A DNA stretch of 64,000 nt from Lachnospiraceae bacterium. Lineage in GTDB: Bacteria > Bacillota > Clostridia > Lachnospirales > Lachnospiraceae. Each line of letters starts with the position of its first letter. The first letter of the stretch is position 1. Under the pieces are notes generated by a model. It saw only the letters and a list, made by a program, of their open reading frames with translations, had not been told where the DNA came from and did not search any database. This document shows, piece after piece, positions 8,648-18,049 of this stretch. Made by a program: the position numbers and the translations under genes. The DNA lies in NCBI GenBank assembly GCA_910575605.1, contig CAJTEW010000003.1, forward strand, positions 186,001-250,000, written 5' to 3'.

Positions 8648-10177
8648 ATGAAACCCTCTGATTGGAAAAAAGACTATGAAGAATTCGAAAGGATTACCAG
8701 ACAGTTTCATGAAGGAGAAATATCCATCCCGGAGTATAAGGCACTTTCCGGCGCTTTCGGCAGTTATGCCCAAAGGGGTGCAAAGACGCATATGTTAAGG
8801 CTTAGGTTTCCCGGCGGACGTGTCAATAAAGCAGGGCTTAAATTTATCGCAGACAGCATCAGGAAGTACCAGATTGACAAAGTACATTTTACCACATGTC
8901 AGACAGTGCAGCTCCACAACTTAAGCGTAGATACAGTATGTGAGCTTGCAGTATCAGCCCTTGACTATGGAATCGTAACAAGAGGTGGAGGCGGAGATTT
9001 CCCAAGAAATGTGATGGTTTCTCCCCTATCCGGTGTAGAACAGGGGGAATACTTTGATGTAATGCCATACGCAGAGGCGGCGTCATCCTATTTGATGGAT
9101 CTCATTAAGACAGTTAGGCTTCCAAGAAAGCTTAAAGTATGCTTTTCAAATTCACCGAAAAATGTAACCCATGCTACTTTCCGGGATTTGGGTTTTGCAG
9201 CAAGAAGGGACGGAGGCTTTGACGTTTACAGCGCAGGAGGTTTGGGGAATAATCCGAAGATGGGCGTGCTTGTTGCAGAAGGAGCAGAGGCTAACCAGAT
9301 TCTCTATTATATTAAGGCCATGGTAAAAATGTTTGTAACATACGGAAATTATGAAAACCGTGCAAAGGCAAGAACGCGTTACATGCAGGATCTGCTGGGA
9401 GAAAGCTATTCAGACTGTTTTATAGAAAAGCTTCAGGAGGCTCTTAGGGAGGAAGATTTGGTGCTTCCAGATTATATCCACTATGTTACAAAGGAAGGAG
9501 ACGGAAGTACAGCAGAGCATATTCGGGCGATACCACAGAAGCAAAAAGGTCTGTACGCGGTAGCATGGCATCCTGCCGGCGGCTGCCCCAAACCAGAGAA
9601 ATTCGGTGAGCTTTATGAGGCTGTGAAGGATATGGAAGAAACAGAGCTTCGGATTGCACCGGACGAGACAGTATATATCATTAACTGTACCGGAAAAGAG
9701 GCAAAGAAGATTTTAGACATTACAAGTCAGGGGGCAGAGAATTTATTTGAAACATCCGTTGCCTGTATTGGAGCATCTATATGCCAGATTGGGGTACGGG
9801 ACTCCCAGAAGCTTTTAAAAGAGCTGATAAGTGCATCAAGAGAATGGAAGCTTCCAGACGGCGTACTGCCTCAGATTCATATATCAGGCTGTCCTTCTTC
9901 CTGTGGGACTCATCAGATAGGAAGAATCGGGTTTCGCGGCGGCATGAAAAGAACAGATGGAAAGCCGCAGCCTGCATTCATTCTTACAGTCAACGGGAAT
10001 GATGAAGAAGGAAAAGAACGGTTTGGGGAGCAGGTAGGAACGATTCTTGAGACAGATATCCCTGCATTTTTAAAAGAGCTGGGAGAAGAAATTGCAAAGT
10101 CAGGACTTACCTTTGAAGGATGGTATAAGGAACATAAGGAGAGATTTCGGGAGATAGCAAAACCGTATGTTGATTAG
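8648..10177 (+). CDS. Siroheme/4Fe-4S nitrite or sulfite reductase-family protein
   Basis: A 509-residue member of the nitrite/sulfite reductase hemoprotein family. The iron-sulfur/siroheme ligands are visible as C373-x5-C379 and C415-x3-C419 (within SGCPSSCGTHQIG). Two ferredoxin-like half domains (about 40-110 and 310-370) precede each half. The family catalyses six-electron reduction of sulfite to sulfide or nitrite to ammonia using ferredoxin or a partner flavoprotein. No cys, asr or nir partner gene is nearby, so electron donor and substrate are unknown. The ribosome site is AGGAGA, 6 bases before the ATG. Confidence 0.85.
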   Translation: MKPSDWKKDYEEFERITRQFHEGEISIPEYKALSGAFGSYAQRGAKTHMLRLRFPGGRVNKAGLKFIADSIRKYQIDKVHFTTCQTVQLHNLSVDTVCELAVSALDYGIVTRGGGGDFPRNVMVSPLSGVEQGEYFDVMPYAEAASSYLMDLIKTVRLPRKLKVCFSNSPKNVTHATFRDLGFAARRDGGFDVYSAGGLGNNPKMGVLVAEGAEANQILYYIKAMVKMFVTYGNYENRAKARTRYMQDLLGESYSDCFIEKLQEALREEDLVLPDYIHYVTKEGDGSTAEHIRAIPQKQKGLYAVAWHPAGGCPKPEKFGELYEAVKDMEETELRIAPDETVYIINCTGKEAKKILDITSQGAENLFETSVACIGASICQIGVRDSQKLLKELISASREWKLPDGVLPQIHISGCPSSCGTHQIGRIGFRGGMKRTDGKPQPAFILTVNGNDEEGKERFGEQVGTILETDIPAFLKELGEEIAKSGLTFEGWYKEHKERFREIAKPYVD

Positions 10178-10178
10178 A

Positions 10179-10239
10179 GTGGGGACAGGGTAAAAGCAGT
10201 CTGGGACGGGGTTTTTTTAGAAAAACCCCGTCCCAGACT
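10179..10239. repeat. GGGGAC(A/G)GG palindromic repeat, copy B (convergent terminator)
   Basis: GGGGACAGGG near 10181 precedes a perfect 19-bp stem, arms 10198-10216 and 10221-10239, rich in T/A next to the loop. It sits between two convergent genes and overlaps the last base pairs of the HAD gene, so it probably ends transcription from both sides. Confidence 0.8.
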
Positions 10240-11047
10240 ATCTCATAAATTCATTGATTACATGAAGTATCCCGTCTTCATCATTGGATTTTGTAATATA
10301 GTCTGCCTGTTCCTTCACAGCCGGCAGTGCATTTGCCATGGCAACGCCTAAACCGGCGGTCTCTATCATGGTCAAATCATTATAGCTGTCGCCACAGCAG
10401 ATCATTTCCTCAGCACTCATGCCAAGTGCAGTAAGAAGCTTTAAAAGGGAGCGGGCTTTATCCACCCCTGCCGGCATGACTTCCAGGAAGAACGGATCTG
10501 AACAGTAGACACTTAAGTAGGAACGGAAATGGGAAGCCACTTCTTTTCTTACCTTTTCAATGATGTCTGCTTCGCCGGTAATAAGAAGCTTATTTCCAGG
10601 CTCTGTTACCTGGCTGGGGAAATTATCAATCTCTACAATAGGCATCTTCTCAACAAAGGCTTCTATATCGGTATAGCGGTTCGGCTTTATTCCTGAGAGA
10701 AGTGCATCATCGGTATAAGCCAGAATATCGACTCCAGAATACTTTTTGGCAATATGGTAAAGAGGAGCCACAATATCACTAGAAAGGGTACGGTTATAAA
10801 TTACCCGGCCGCTCTGGCAGTCCATGATATGTCCGCCGTTGAAGGAAAGAACATATCCACCGTATTCCTGAAGCTTAAGCTTAGAGGCAAGAGGCATCAC
10901 TCCTACAGTGGGACGTCCACTTGCTAATATTACTTTCTTTCCGTTTTTCTGGATATCAATTAACGCCTCTCTGGTAGGCCTTGTTATTTCTTTTTTTGAG
11001 TTGGTCAGAGTACCGTCTAAATCCAGTGCTAGTATTTGATAGTCCAC
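10238..11047 (-). CDS. Cof-type HAD-superfamily phosphatase
   Basis: A 269-residue HAD hydrolase of the Cof/IIB type. The N-terminal DLDGTLTNS carries the nucleophile aspartate (LDLDGT, D9 and D11), LASGRPT is motif II, and the C-terminal GDSYNDLTM is motif IV. A Cof-type cap lies between. Such enzymes dephosphorylate sugar phosphates, FMN or similar metabolites; the actual substrate cannot be read from sequence. It follows murF with one base between the murF stop and this start codon, so the two are probably translated from one mRNA. Confidence 0.85.
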   Translation of the reverse strand: MDYQILALDLDGTLTNSKKEITRPTREALIDIQKNGKKVILASGRPTVGVMPLASKLKLQEYGGYVLSFNGGHIMDCQSGRVIYNRTLSSDIVAPLYHIAKKYSGVDILAYTDDALLSGIKPNRYTDIEAFVEKMPIVEIDNFPSQVTEPGNKLLITGEADIIEKVRKEVASHFRSYLSVYCSDPFFLEVMPAGVDKARSLLKLLTALGMSAEEMICCGDSYNDLTMIETAGLGVAMANALPAVKEQADYITKSNDEDGILHVINEFMR

Positions 11048-11048
11048 A

Positions 11049-12419
11049 CTATACTCCTTTCAGGTATTCTACGATTTCTGGAAAATTCATTCCATGAGAA
11101 GCCTTTACGAGAATATTGTCCCCATCCTTAAAAAGGTGATCCGCCTGTGCAAAAAAATCTTCCTTTGTTTCAAACCAGACAGCATGGGAATTTCCATATT
11201 CTAAAGCTCCGCGAACCAGCTCTTTTGCAAGCTTTCCGATACCGCATACAAGGTCGATTTCATGGGAGGATGCGTATGCGCCAGTTTCATAGTGAAGCTT
11301 CCCAGCATTTTCCCCAAGCTCATTCATATCTCCCAGAACTGCTGCCTTACGTCCAATTGCCATACCGAGTACATCAATAGAAGCTTTGGTAGAGATAGGG
11401 TTTGCATTATAACAGTCATCTAAAATGACAAATCTGTCTGTGGAAATAATATGATTTCTTCCGGGAATCGAAGGCAGTCCTTCAATTCCTGCTTTAATTT
11501 CCTCCGGGGTAAGTCCAAGACGATACCCTACAGCAGCTCCTGCCAGAGCATTGGATACCATATGAGGTCCCGGAAGCGGCACGATACAACGAAAACTGTC
11601 ACCGGAAGGAAGATGTATATTGCAGGAAGTTCCCTTAAGCCCCAGAGACTCCATATCAGAGGCATAAAACTGGCTGTTTTCCCCTGTACCGAAAAATACC
11701 GGCGTTACACCTTTTACCGGACCGACCTCGCATAAGAGTTCATCATCTCCATTTAAAATAATAGCTCCTCCACGTTTCATATCCTGAATCATCTGTGTCT
11801 TTTCCTGAAGGATTCCTTCTTTTGTTTTGAAAAACTCAAGATGTGCCACACCGATATTCGTGATGACACAGATATCGGGACTGGCAACTGTGGAAAGACG
11901 GCGCATCTCCCCGAAATGATTGACCCCCATTTCCAGGATGGCGGCCTGCGTATCCTCCTCCATAGCGAAAATCGTAATGGGAAGTCCCCATTCGTTATTA
12001 AAATTTCCCAGAGTTTTATGTACCTTATACTTTTGGGAAAGCACAGATGCAACCATTTCCTTTGTACTGGTTTTTCCCACACTGCCTGTAATACCTACAA
12101 CCTTAATGTCAAAGGAATCACGGTACAGCTTGGCAATGTCAAGAAGTGCCTGGCCGGTTGATTCAACAAGAATATATGGAAAATCAGTTTCTCCTAAATC
12201 TTCATGTGAAACAACACAAAGAGCCCCTTTTTCAATTGTATCAGGTATAAACTTGTGGGCGTTTACATTTACTCCGTCAATAGCGACAAAAAGATAATCC
12301 TTTTGTACCTTACGGCTGTCTATGACAACCCCCGCCGCTTCTCTAGAAAGCAGCAGACAATCGCCATGAAATGTGCCGCGGCAGGCTTCGGTGATGTTCT
12401 TTAACGTGAGATTTTTCAC
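11049..12419 (-). CDS. murF: UDP-N-acetylmuramoyl-tripeptide:D-Ala-D-Ala ligase
   Basis: A 456-residue Mur ligase that adds the D-Ala-D-Ala dipeptide to the UDP-MurNAc-tripeptide, the last cytoplasmic step of peptidoglycan precursor synthesis. The ATP loop GITGSVGKTSTK is at 109-120. NFNNEWGLP and the central EMGVNHFGE are MurF-specific, and DDCYNANP marks the C-terminal domain. Length is typical. It is usually near ddl or mraY; here it lies between pncB and a HAD phosphatase in one minus-strand run, which looks like a shared operon. Confidence 0.93.
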   Translation of the reverse strand: MKNLTLKNITEACRGTFHGDCLLLSREAAGVVIDSRKVQKDYLFVAIDGVNVNAHKFIPDTIEKGALCVVSHEDLGETDFPYILVESTGQALLDIAKLYRDSFDIKVVGITGSVGKTSTKEMVASVLSQKYKVHKTLGNFNNEWGLPITIFAMEEDTQAAILEMGVNHFGEMRRLSTVASPDICVITNIGVAHLEFFKTKEGILQEKTQMIQDMKRGGAIILNGDDELLCEVGPVKGVTPVFFGTGENSQFYASDMESLGLKGTSCNIHLPSGDSFRCIVPLPGPHMVSNALAGAAVGYRLGLTPEEIKAGIEGLPSIPGRNHIISTDRFVILDDCYNANPISTKASIDVLGMAIGRKAAVLGDMNELGENAGKLHYETGAYASSHEIDLVCGIGKLAKELVRGALEYGNSHAVWFETKEDFFAQADHLFKDGDNILVKASHGMNFPEIVEYLKGV

Positions 12420-12447
12420 AGGTAATCCTCCTTTATGAATGCTCTGT

Positions 12448-13902
12448 TTATTCTGCGGCGTTTACATGATCTAATAAAGACTTTTTAACGTCATACAGCT
12501 TCTGTGACAGGTCTACATATACCCGGTGGGGATAGAAGAGACGCTTTGTTTCTTCCCACAGGGTGTTCTTTTCATGTCTGCAGTATTCTGCAATTTCCAT
12601 AACAGAAGGCGATTTATAGACACATTCGCCGTTTCTGAACACAGGGACAAGAATTTCTCGCATAGTATAGGAGCCCCCGGGAAGCTTTGTTTTCTTCCAT
12701 GTGTCAACAGGGTCGAAAAGCAGAAGGTCTTCACTTGTATCATAGACTTCATTAGCAAAACAAATAAGATCTGCACGCATTTTACCCGTTTCTTTATCAT
12801 AGATACGGAAGATTGTCTTGTTTCCAGGATTAGTGATTTTTTCAGTATTTTCGGAAACCTTAATTTTCGGAATAAATTCTCCGTCACTATTTTGAATTGC
12901 CGCCAGCTTATAAACCCCGCCGAAGGACGGACAGTCCTTTGAGGTAATAAGATTAGTGCCAACACCCCAGGAATCAATGGCAGCTCCCTGAATTTTAAGG
13001 TCATGCAGGAGATACTCATCCAGGTCATTTGAAGCACAGATAGATGCGTCCGAAAAGCCAGCCTCATCTAGCATTTTACGAGCCTTTTTAGACAGATATG
13101 CAAGATCGCCGCTGTCTAAGCGTATACCGTATTTTTTAAAGGACTTCCCTGCATCTTTAAATTCCTTAAATACCCGGATGGCATTGGGTACACCGGACTT
13201 TAATGTGTCGTAGGTATCCACAAGCAGGGTACAGTTGTCAGGATATAAATTGGCATAATGTTTAAATGCTGTGTATTCATCTTTAAAACTCATAATCCAG
13301 CTATGGGCATGTGTACCCATAACCGGAACACCAAAGGCTTGTCCGGCAAGAACATTAGAAGTGCCCACGCAGCCGCCGATCATAGCGGCTCTTGCGCCGT
13401 ATAACCCGGCGTCCGGACCCTGTGCGCGTCGAAGACCAAACTCCATAATACCGTCACCTGCTGCTGCAAAAACAATACGGGAGGTTTTGGTGGCAATCAG
13501 AGACTGATGGTTAATAATATTAAGTACTGCAGTCTCCACAAGCTGAGCTTCCATAATAGGTGCAATAACCTTAAGAAGAGGCTCTTTCGGAAATACAACA
13601 GTTCCTTCGGGAATCGCATAGATACTTCCGCTGAAATGGAAACCACTTAAATAGTCCAGAAAGCTTTCACTGAAAATGCCAAGGCTTCTCAGATAGTCAA
13701 CATCTTCGTAAGTGAAGTTCAGATTTTTAATATACTCAATTACCTGTGCAAGTCCTGCACATACAGAATAGCCGTTTTTACATGGATTCTGGCGGAAAAA
13801 AACATCAAAGACAACCAGCTCATTTTGTTTCTGCTCGTAATAGCCCTGCATCATAGTCAGCTCATACAAGTCTGTCAATAGAGTTAAGTCCTGTTTATTC
13901 AT
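12448..13902 (-). CDS. pncB: Nicotinate phosphoribosyltransferase
   Basis: A 484-residue enzyme that makes nicotinate mononucleotide from nicotinate and PRPP with ATP hydrolysis (NAD salvage). The N-terminal LLTDLYELTMMQGY is the family signature. EFGLRRAQGPD and GVGTNLITSKD form the substrate and phosphoribosyl-binding regions, and IRLDSGDLAYLSK carries conserved catalytic-site residues. It is the first gene of the minus-strand run pncB-murF-HAD and has its own promoter in the divergent region. Confidence 0.93.
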   Translation of the reverse strand: MNKQDLTLLTDLYELTMMQGYYEQKQNELVVFDVFFRQNPCKNGYSVCAGLAQVIEYIKNLNFTYEDVDYLRSLGIFSESFLDYLSGFHFSGSIYAIPEGTVVFPKEPLLKVIAPIMEAQLVETAVLNIINHQSLIATKTSRIVFAAAGDGIMEFGLRRAQGPDAGLYGARAAMIGGCVGTSNVLAGQAFGVPVMGTHAHSWIMSFKDEYTAFKHYANLYPDNCTLLVDTYDTLKSGVPNAIRVFKEFKDAGKSFKKYGIRLDSGDLAYLSKKARKMLDEAGFSDASICASNDLDEYLLHDLKIQGAAIDSWGVGTNLITSKDCPSFGGVYKLAAIQNSDGEFIPKIKVSENTEKITNPGNKTIFRIYDKETGKMRADLICFANEVYDTSEDLLLFDPVDTWKKTKLPGGSYTMREILVPVFRNGECVYKSPSVMEIAEYCRHEKNTLWEETKRLFYPHRVYVDLSQKLYDVKKSLLDHVNAAE

Positions 13903-13934
13903 TTTTTTGGCTCCTTAATTTTATAATCGGCTTT

Positions 13935-13963
13935 ATTATAGCATTACAGGAAGAAAAAGTAAA
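13935..13963 (-). promoter_or_regulatory. Sigma-A-type promoter of pncB
   Basis: On the minus strand TTTACT (13963-13958), 17-bp spacer, TATAAT (13940-13935), 33 bp before the start codon. Confidence 0.5.
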
Positions 13964-14031
13964 ATAAAGACTGCTATATTATGACATATAGATAAAATCT
14001 ATATATAGGAGAATATATTAAAAAACACTAT

Positions 14032-14061
14032 TTGAAGCTGCCCCCTGCTTTCTTATATAAT
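14032..14061 (+). promoter_or_regulatory. Sigma-A-type promoter of the PHP gene
   Basis: TTGAAG (14032-14037), 18-bp spacer, TATAAT (14056-14061), followed by AGGAGGAAG before the ATG at 14082. Confidence 0.55.
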
Positions 14062-14081
14062 ATATAGCAGGAGGAAGAACT

Positions 14082-14738
14082 ATGTTTATTGATACGCATA
14101 TGCATGAGATGACTTATTCAAAGGACAGCTTTTTAAGCCTTGATGTTATGGTACAGATTGCGAAGCTGAAAGGTCTTGGCGGAATCTGCATTACAGACCA
14201 TGACAGCATGGGACTTAAGGATTATGCAGCAGAGTATACAAAGAGGACAGGCTTTCCAGTTTTTGCAGGAATTGAATTCTTTTCCCTTCAAGGGGATATT
14301 GTGGCATTTGGGATTGAGGATTATCCGAAAGAGCGGGTGCCGGCACAGGAATTTATTGATATTGTAAAAGCACAGGGCGGTGTCTGCTTTGCGGCCCATC
14401 CCTTCCGCAATAACAACCGGGGGCTTGAAGAAAACTTACGCTTAGTAAAGGGGCTTGACGGTCTTGAAGTGCTAAACGGAAGCACATCTCCTGAAGCATG
14501 TGTAAAGGCTGCGGCTTATGCCAGGGAATTGAACCTTTTTACATTAGGATCCAGTGATTGTCATGTGCCGGAAAAGGTGGGAATATGCGCTACGTATTTT
14601 CCGGAAAAGGTAAGGACTATGGAGGAATTTCTGGCAGTTTTCAAAAAAGGGGAGATGAAGCCTGCATACTATGCAGACGGAGCATATCACATTCTGTCTC
14701 CGACAGATTACGAAGCAGTATTTAAGGCCAGACTTTAA
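14082..14738 (+). CDS. PHP-domain phosphoesterase
   Basis: A 218-residue PHP (polymerase and histidinol phosphatase) domain protein. Metal-binding motifs are visible: DTHMHEM at the N-terminus, ITDHDSMG, AGIEF, AAHPFR and GSSDCH. Stand-alone family members hydrolyse phosphoesters (trpH/YciV-type nucleotide phosphatases, histidinol phosphate). It is monocistronic with its own promoter and lies just before the selenium genes, from which it is separated by a promoter-sized gap. The substrate is unknown. Confidence 0.8.
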   Translation: MFIDTHMHEMTYSKDSFLSLDVMVQIAKLKGLGGICITDHDSMGLKDYAAEYTKRTGFPVFAGIEFFSLQGDIVAFGIEDYPKERVPAQEFIDIVKAQGGVCFAAHPFRNNNRGLEENLRLVKGLDGLEVLNGSTSPEACVKAAAYARELNLFTLGSSDCHVPEKVGICATYFPEKVRTMEEFLAVFKKGEMKPAYYADGAYHILSPTDYEAVFKARL

Positions 14739-14871
14739 AGGCTATAAAGACTGTAAAAAATATAAAAACCCCGTTTACCTTTTACAGTGTCAGTGATAGA
14801 ATATATCTATATGTCGAAAAATGTGCTGTGAAGGCAGACGTGAGTTATATAAAAGAAAGGTGGAAGCATTT

Positions 14872-15480
14872 ATGATTACAGTTAATGCGATGGGGGATCA
14901 TTGTCCTGTCCCGGTTATTAAAACCAAAAAGGCGATGCAGGCGCTCACGGGCCCTGAGACAATTGAGGTATTGGTAGACAATGAGATTGCGGTGCAGAAT
15001 GTATCCAAGATGGCGGCAAGTACGGGGGGGCAGGTTTCCTCAGAGAAGTGCGGCGATGCAGAATTTAAGATTACAATCGTTTTGGAAGGCGCGCCAAAAA
15101 AAGAAGCAGGGGAAGAGGAGGAGATGTGTGCTCCGGATGCAAGAAGCAATACAGTTGTAGTTGTGGCATCTGACCGTATGGGAAGCGGCAACGATGAATT
15201 AGGAAAGGTATTGATTAAAGGATTCATTTTTGCAGTGACGCAGCTTGATACGCTGCCAAAAACCATGCTTTTCTATAATGGAGGAGCAACACTCACGACA
15301 GAAGGCTCTGATTCACTGGAGGATTTGAAGTCTCTGGAGGCGCAGGGAGTAGAGATCATGACCTGCGGTACATGTCTGGATTATTATGGGCTTAAGGATA
15401 AGCTTGCTGTAGGAACAGTTACCAATATGTATAGCATTGTTGAGACAATGGCAAGTGCAGGAAAGATTATAAAACCATAG
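14872..15480 (+). CDS. yedF: Selenium-associated sulfurtransferase-like protein YedF
   Basis: A 202-residue two-domain protein. The N-terminal TusA-like domain has the CPVP motif with C11. The C-terminal DsrE-like domain (about 95-200) ends with MTCGTCLDYYGL. This architecture belongs to the YedF family found with selenium genes and is thought to bind or pass on activated selenium. I chose ATG 14872, behind AGAAAGGTGG, over an upstream in-frame start. It is followed 39 bases later by selD, which it likely serves. Its role in selenium delivery is inferred from context. Confidence 0.88.
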   Translation: MITVNAMGDHCPVPVIKTKKAMQALTGPETIEVLVDNEIAVQNVSKMAASTGGQVSSEKCGDAEFKITIVLEGAPKKEAGEEEEMCAPDARSNTVVVVASDRMGSGNDELGKVLIKGFIFAVTQLDTLPKTMLFYNGGATLTTEGSDSLEDLKSLEAQGVEIMTCGTCLDYYGLKDKLAVGTVTNMYSIVETMASAGKIIKP

Positions 15481-15519
15481 AAAACAGGGTATAATGACAG
15501 GTGAAGGAGGAAACGGGTC

Positions 15520-16560
15520 ATGAAATCAAATGTCAGGCTAACGTCATTAAGTAAAACGGCAGGGTGAGCGGCCAAGATAGGTCCTGAGACCCTTGCCCAG
15601 GTTCTGGGTAAGCTGCCCCAGTTTCACGACGACAATTTAATAGTAGGAATTGAGACTTCAGATGATGCGGCTATATACAAGGTTACGGATGATATCGCCA
15701 TGATTCAGACTGTTGACTTCTTCACACCGATTGTAGATGATCCTTATATGTTTGGACAGATTGCGGCTGCCAACTCCTTAAGTGATGTATGGGCGATGGG
15801 AGGCGAACCGGCAGTTGCACTTAATATTGTCGGATTTCCGAATTGTCTGGAGCCGGCGATACTTGGCGACATCCTTGCGGGTGGCGCAGCGAAGGTGAAA
15901 GAAGCAGGAGCAGTACTGGTGGGAGGGCATTCCGTACAGGACGACGAACCGAAGTACGGTCTGTGCGTGTCCGGCTTTGTACATCCTGATAAGATATTTA
16001 AAAATTATGGCTGCCGACCGGGAGATGTTCTAGTACTCACGAAGCAGATAGGAAGCGGAGTTGTAAATACTGCTATCAAAGCGGAGATGGCTAGTCATTC
16101 TGCAATTCGCGAAGCACAGATGGTTATGGCGTCCCTCAATAAAAAAGGAAAGCAGGTGGTAGAGACATATGATGTGTCCGCATGTACCGATATTACAGGC
16201 TTCGGCCTTTTAGGGCATTGTGTTGAGATGGCGGGTGCCAGTGAGGTTACATTTGAGATAAATGTAAAGGACATTGCATATTTTGAAGATGCAGCCGCAT
16301 ATGCGAAGATGGGTCTGGTTCCTGCAGGAGCATATAAAAACCGGGGCTATTCCATTGGAAAGGTGGAGACAGGGAACATAGAGGAGTATTACCTTGACCT
16401 TCTTTATGACCCGCAGACCTCTGGCGGGCTGCTTATCAGCGTAGCGCCGGAAGATTTGAAAAACGTGCTTAAGGACTTTCAGGAAGCGCATATGGATACG
16501 GCAGTTTCTGTCATTGGGACGGTGGCAGAAAAGAGTGACAAACTAATCCGCCTGTTTTAA
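15520..16560 (+). CDS. selD: Selenide, water dikinase (selenoprotein, in-frame UGA)
   Basis: SelD makes selenophosphate from selenide and ATP, the selenium donor for SelA. The start codon at 15520 follows GAAGGAGG. Codon 16 is TGA (15565-15567) within TSLSKTAG-Sec-AAKIGP, exactly where SelD enzymes carry the catalytic Cys or Sec. Reading through gives 346 residues; K19 follows as expected. Further motifs are SDVWAMGG, GGHSVQDDEPKYG, TDITGFGLLGH and DPQTSGGLL. A hairpin that fits a bacterial SECIS lies downstream of the UGA. Annotation programs that stop at TGA will call a truncated gene starting near 15700. First gene of the selD-selA-selB run. Confidence 0.95.
15565..15612 (+). promoter_or_regulatory. 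Bacterial SECIS element of selD
   Basis: UGA at 15565-15567; stem CTTGCCCAG (15592-15600) pairs with CTGGGTAAG (15604-15612, one G-U), with loop GTT beginning with G, 33 nt after the UGA. This fits the known bSECIS rule (apical loop 16-37 nt away with an early G). Confidence 0.7.
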
Positions 16561-16615
16561 GAAGCGTAAATTTACCGTATAAGAACAGTCGGAAAACGAA
16601 GAAGGGAATTATATT

Positions 16616-18049
16616 ATGAACAAAAATATATTGTACCGCAGCATACCAAAGGTAGATGTCCTGCTGGAAAATGAGGCGATACAGGCACTCATTGCCCATT
16701 ACAGCAGAGACACGGTGATAGAAGCCATTCATATGGAAATGGACAGGCTGCGCGGGTTTATCGGGCAGTGTGAAGATGAAGAAAAGGCTAAGATGCAGAT
16801 AGAGCTCTTAGTGTCCCATATTGAAGGCACAGTGGAAGCTATGCATACGCCGAATATGCGTATGGTGGTAAACGGGACGGGAACAATTCTCCATACGAAT
16901 CTTGGACGTGCCCCCATAAGCAGAGAGCATATGAAAAAAATCGTAAAGGTTGCTACAGGGTACTCCAATTTGGAATATAATCTGGAGGCAGGAAAGCGCG
17001 GTGAGAGGTACTCTCATTTTGAAAAGCTTTTGTGCAAGATTACAGGGGCAGAGGCCGCTATGGCAGTCAATAATAATGCGGCGGCAGTGATGCTGATATT
17101 AAGCTCTCTGGCAAAGGGCGGGGAGGTAGTTGTATCCCGCGGCGAGCTTGTGGAAATAGGGGGGAAATTTCGGATTCCTGATGTAATGGAGCAAAGCGGA
17201 GCAGCTCTTGTGGAGGTCGGGACAACTAATAAGACCCATTATGATGATTATGAAAATGCAATTACGGAGGAGACAAAGGCTCTGCTCAAGGTGCATACCA
17301 GCAATTACCGCATTGTAGGTTTTACGGATACTGTAGGCATCGACGAGCTGATTCCTCTTGCAAAGGAGCATGACCTTCCTGTGATAGAAGATTTGGGAAG
17401 CGGCGTGCTTATTGATTTAAGCAAATATGGCATTACCTACGAGCCAACTGTCCAGGAGTCTATAAGAAAGGGAGCAGATGTTGTCTGCTTCAGCGGGGAT
17501 AAGCTTCTTGGAGGACCCCAGGCGGGAATTATCATCGGCAGGAAGAAATACATTGATATGATGAAGAAAAACCAGCTGACAAGGGCTCTTAGAATTGACA
17601 AATTTACTGCGGCAGCCCTGGAGCTTGTTCTTCAGGAATACTTGTCTGAGGAAAAGGCTTTAAGGAACCTGCCTGTACTGCGTATGATAACAAGTCCTTA
17701 TGAGGAAGTAGAAAAGGAAGCCCGCACCCTTGTGAGGATGCTTAGAAGAGCATCACTTCCGGCTAAGATAGAAGTGCACAAATGTGAATCTCAGATTGGA
17801 GGAGGCTCCCTTCCTCTTGAACGTATTCCCAGCATGGCTGCTGCCATCCGGCCGGAAAAAATCAGTGTGGCAGAATTAGAAGAACGTATGAGGCATCTTC
17901 CGGTGCCAATCATACCGAGGACAGCAAATGACACGATTATACTGGATGCGAGGACCATTGAAAAACAATTGTTTTCTGTAATTGTAAATCAGCTAAAGGA
18001 GTTTCATGTACTGGAGGAAGTAAGCCTTATAGGAGAGGCAAAGCTATGA
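16616..18049 (+). CDS. selA: L-seryl-tRNA(Sec) selenium transferase
   Basis: A 477-residue PLP enzyme that converts Ser-tRNA(Sec) to Sec-tRNA(Sec) with selenophosphate from SelD. The PLP lysine is K296 in CFSGDKLLGGPQAG. Other motifs are INGTGTILHTNLGRAP-like VVNGTGTILHTNLGR, NLEYNLEAGKRG and VNNNAAAV. Length fits bacterial SelA. Its stop overlaps the selB start (ATGA at 18046-18049), showing translational coupling. It lies 55 bases after selD. Confidence 0.96.
   Translation: MNKNILYRSIPKVDVLLENEAIQALIAHYSRDTVIEAIHMEMDRLRGFIGQCEDEEKAKMQIELLVSHIEGTVEAMHTPNMRMVVNGTGTILHTNLGRAPISREHMKKIVKVATGYSNLEYNLEAGKRGERYSHFEKLLCKITGAEAAMAVNNNAAAVMLILSSLAKGGEVVVSRGELVEIGGKFRIPDVMEQSGAALVEVGTTNKTHYDDYENAITEETKALLKVHTSNYRIVGFTDTVGIDELIPLAKEHDLPVIEDLGSGVLIDLSKYGITYEPTVQESIRKGADVVCFSGDKLLGGPQAGIIIGRKKYIDMMKKNQLTRALRIDKFTAAALELVLQEYLSEEKALRNLPVLRMITSPYEEVEKEARTLVRMLRRASLPAKIEVHKCESQIGGGSLPLERIPSMAAAIRPEKISVAELEERMRHLPVPIIPRTANDTIILDARTIEKQLFSVIVNQLKEFHVLEEVSLIGEAKL

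Noticed and set aside
10198-10239. Copy B hairpin as only a terminator
   Set aside because: It certainly suits termination, but its sequence recurs at other sites, so it is recorded as a repeat family member.
15565-15567. TGA early in selD as a frameshift or nonsense mutation
   Set aside because: It sits exactly at the catalytic Cys/Sec position, the frame continues with conserved sequence, a SECIS-like hairpin follows, and the Sec machinery is next door.
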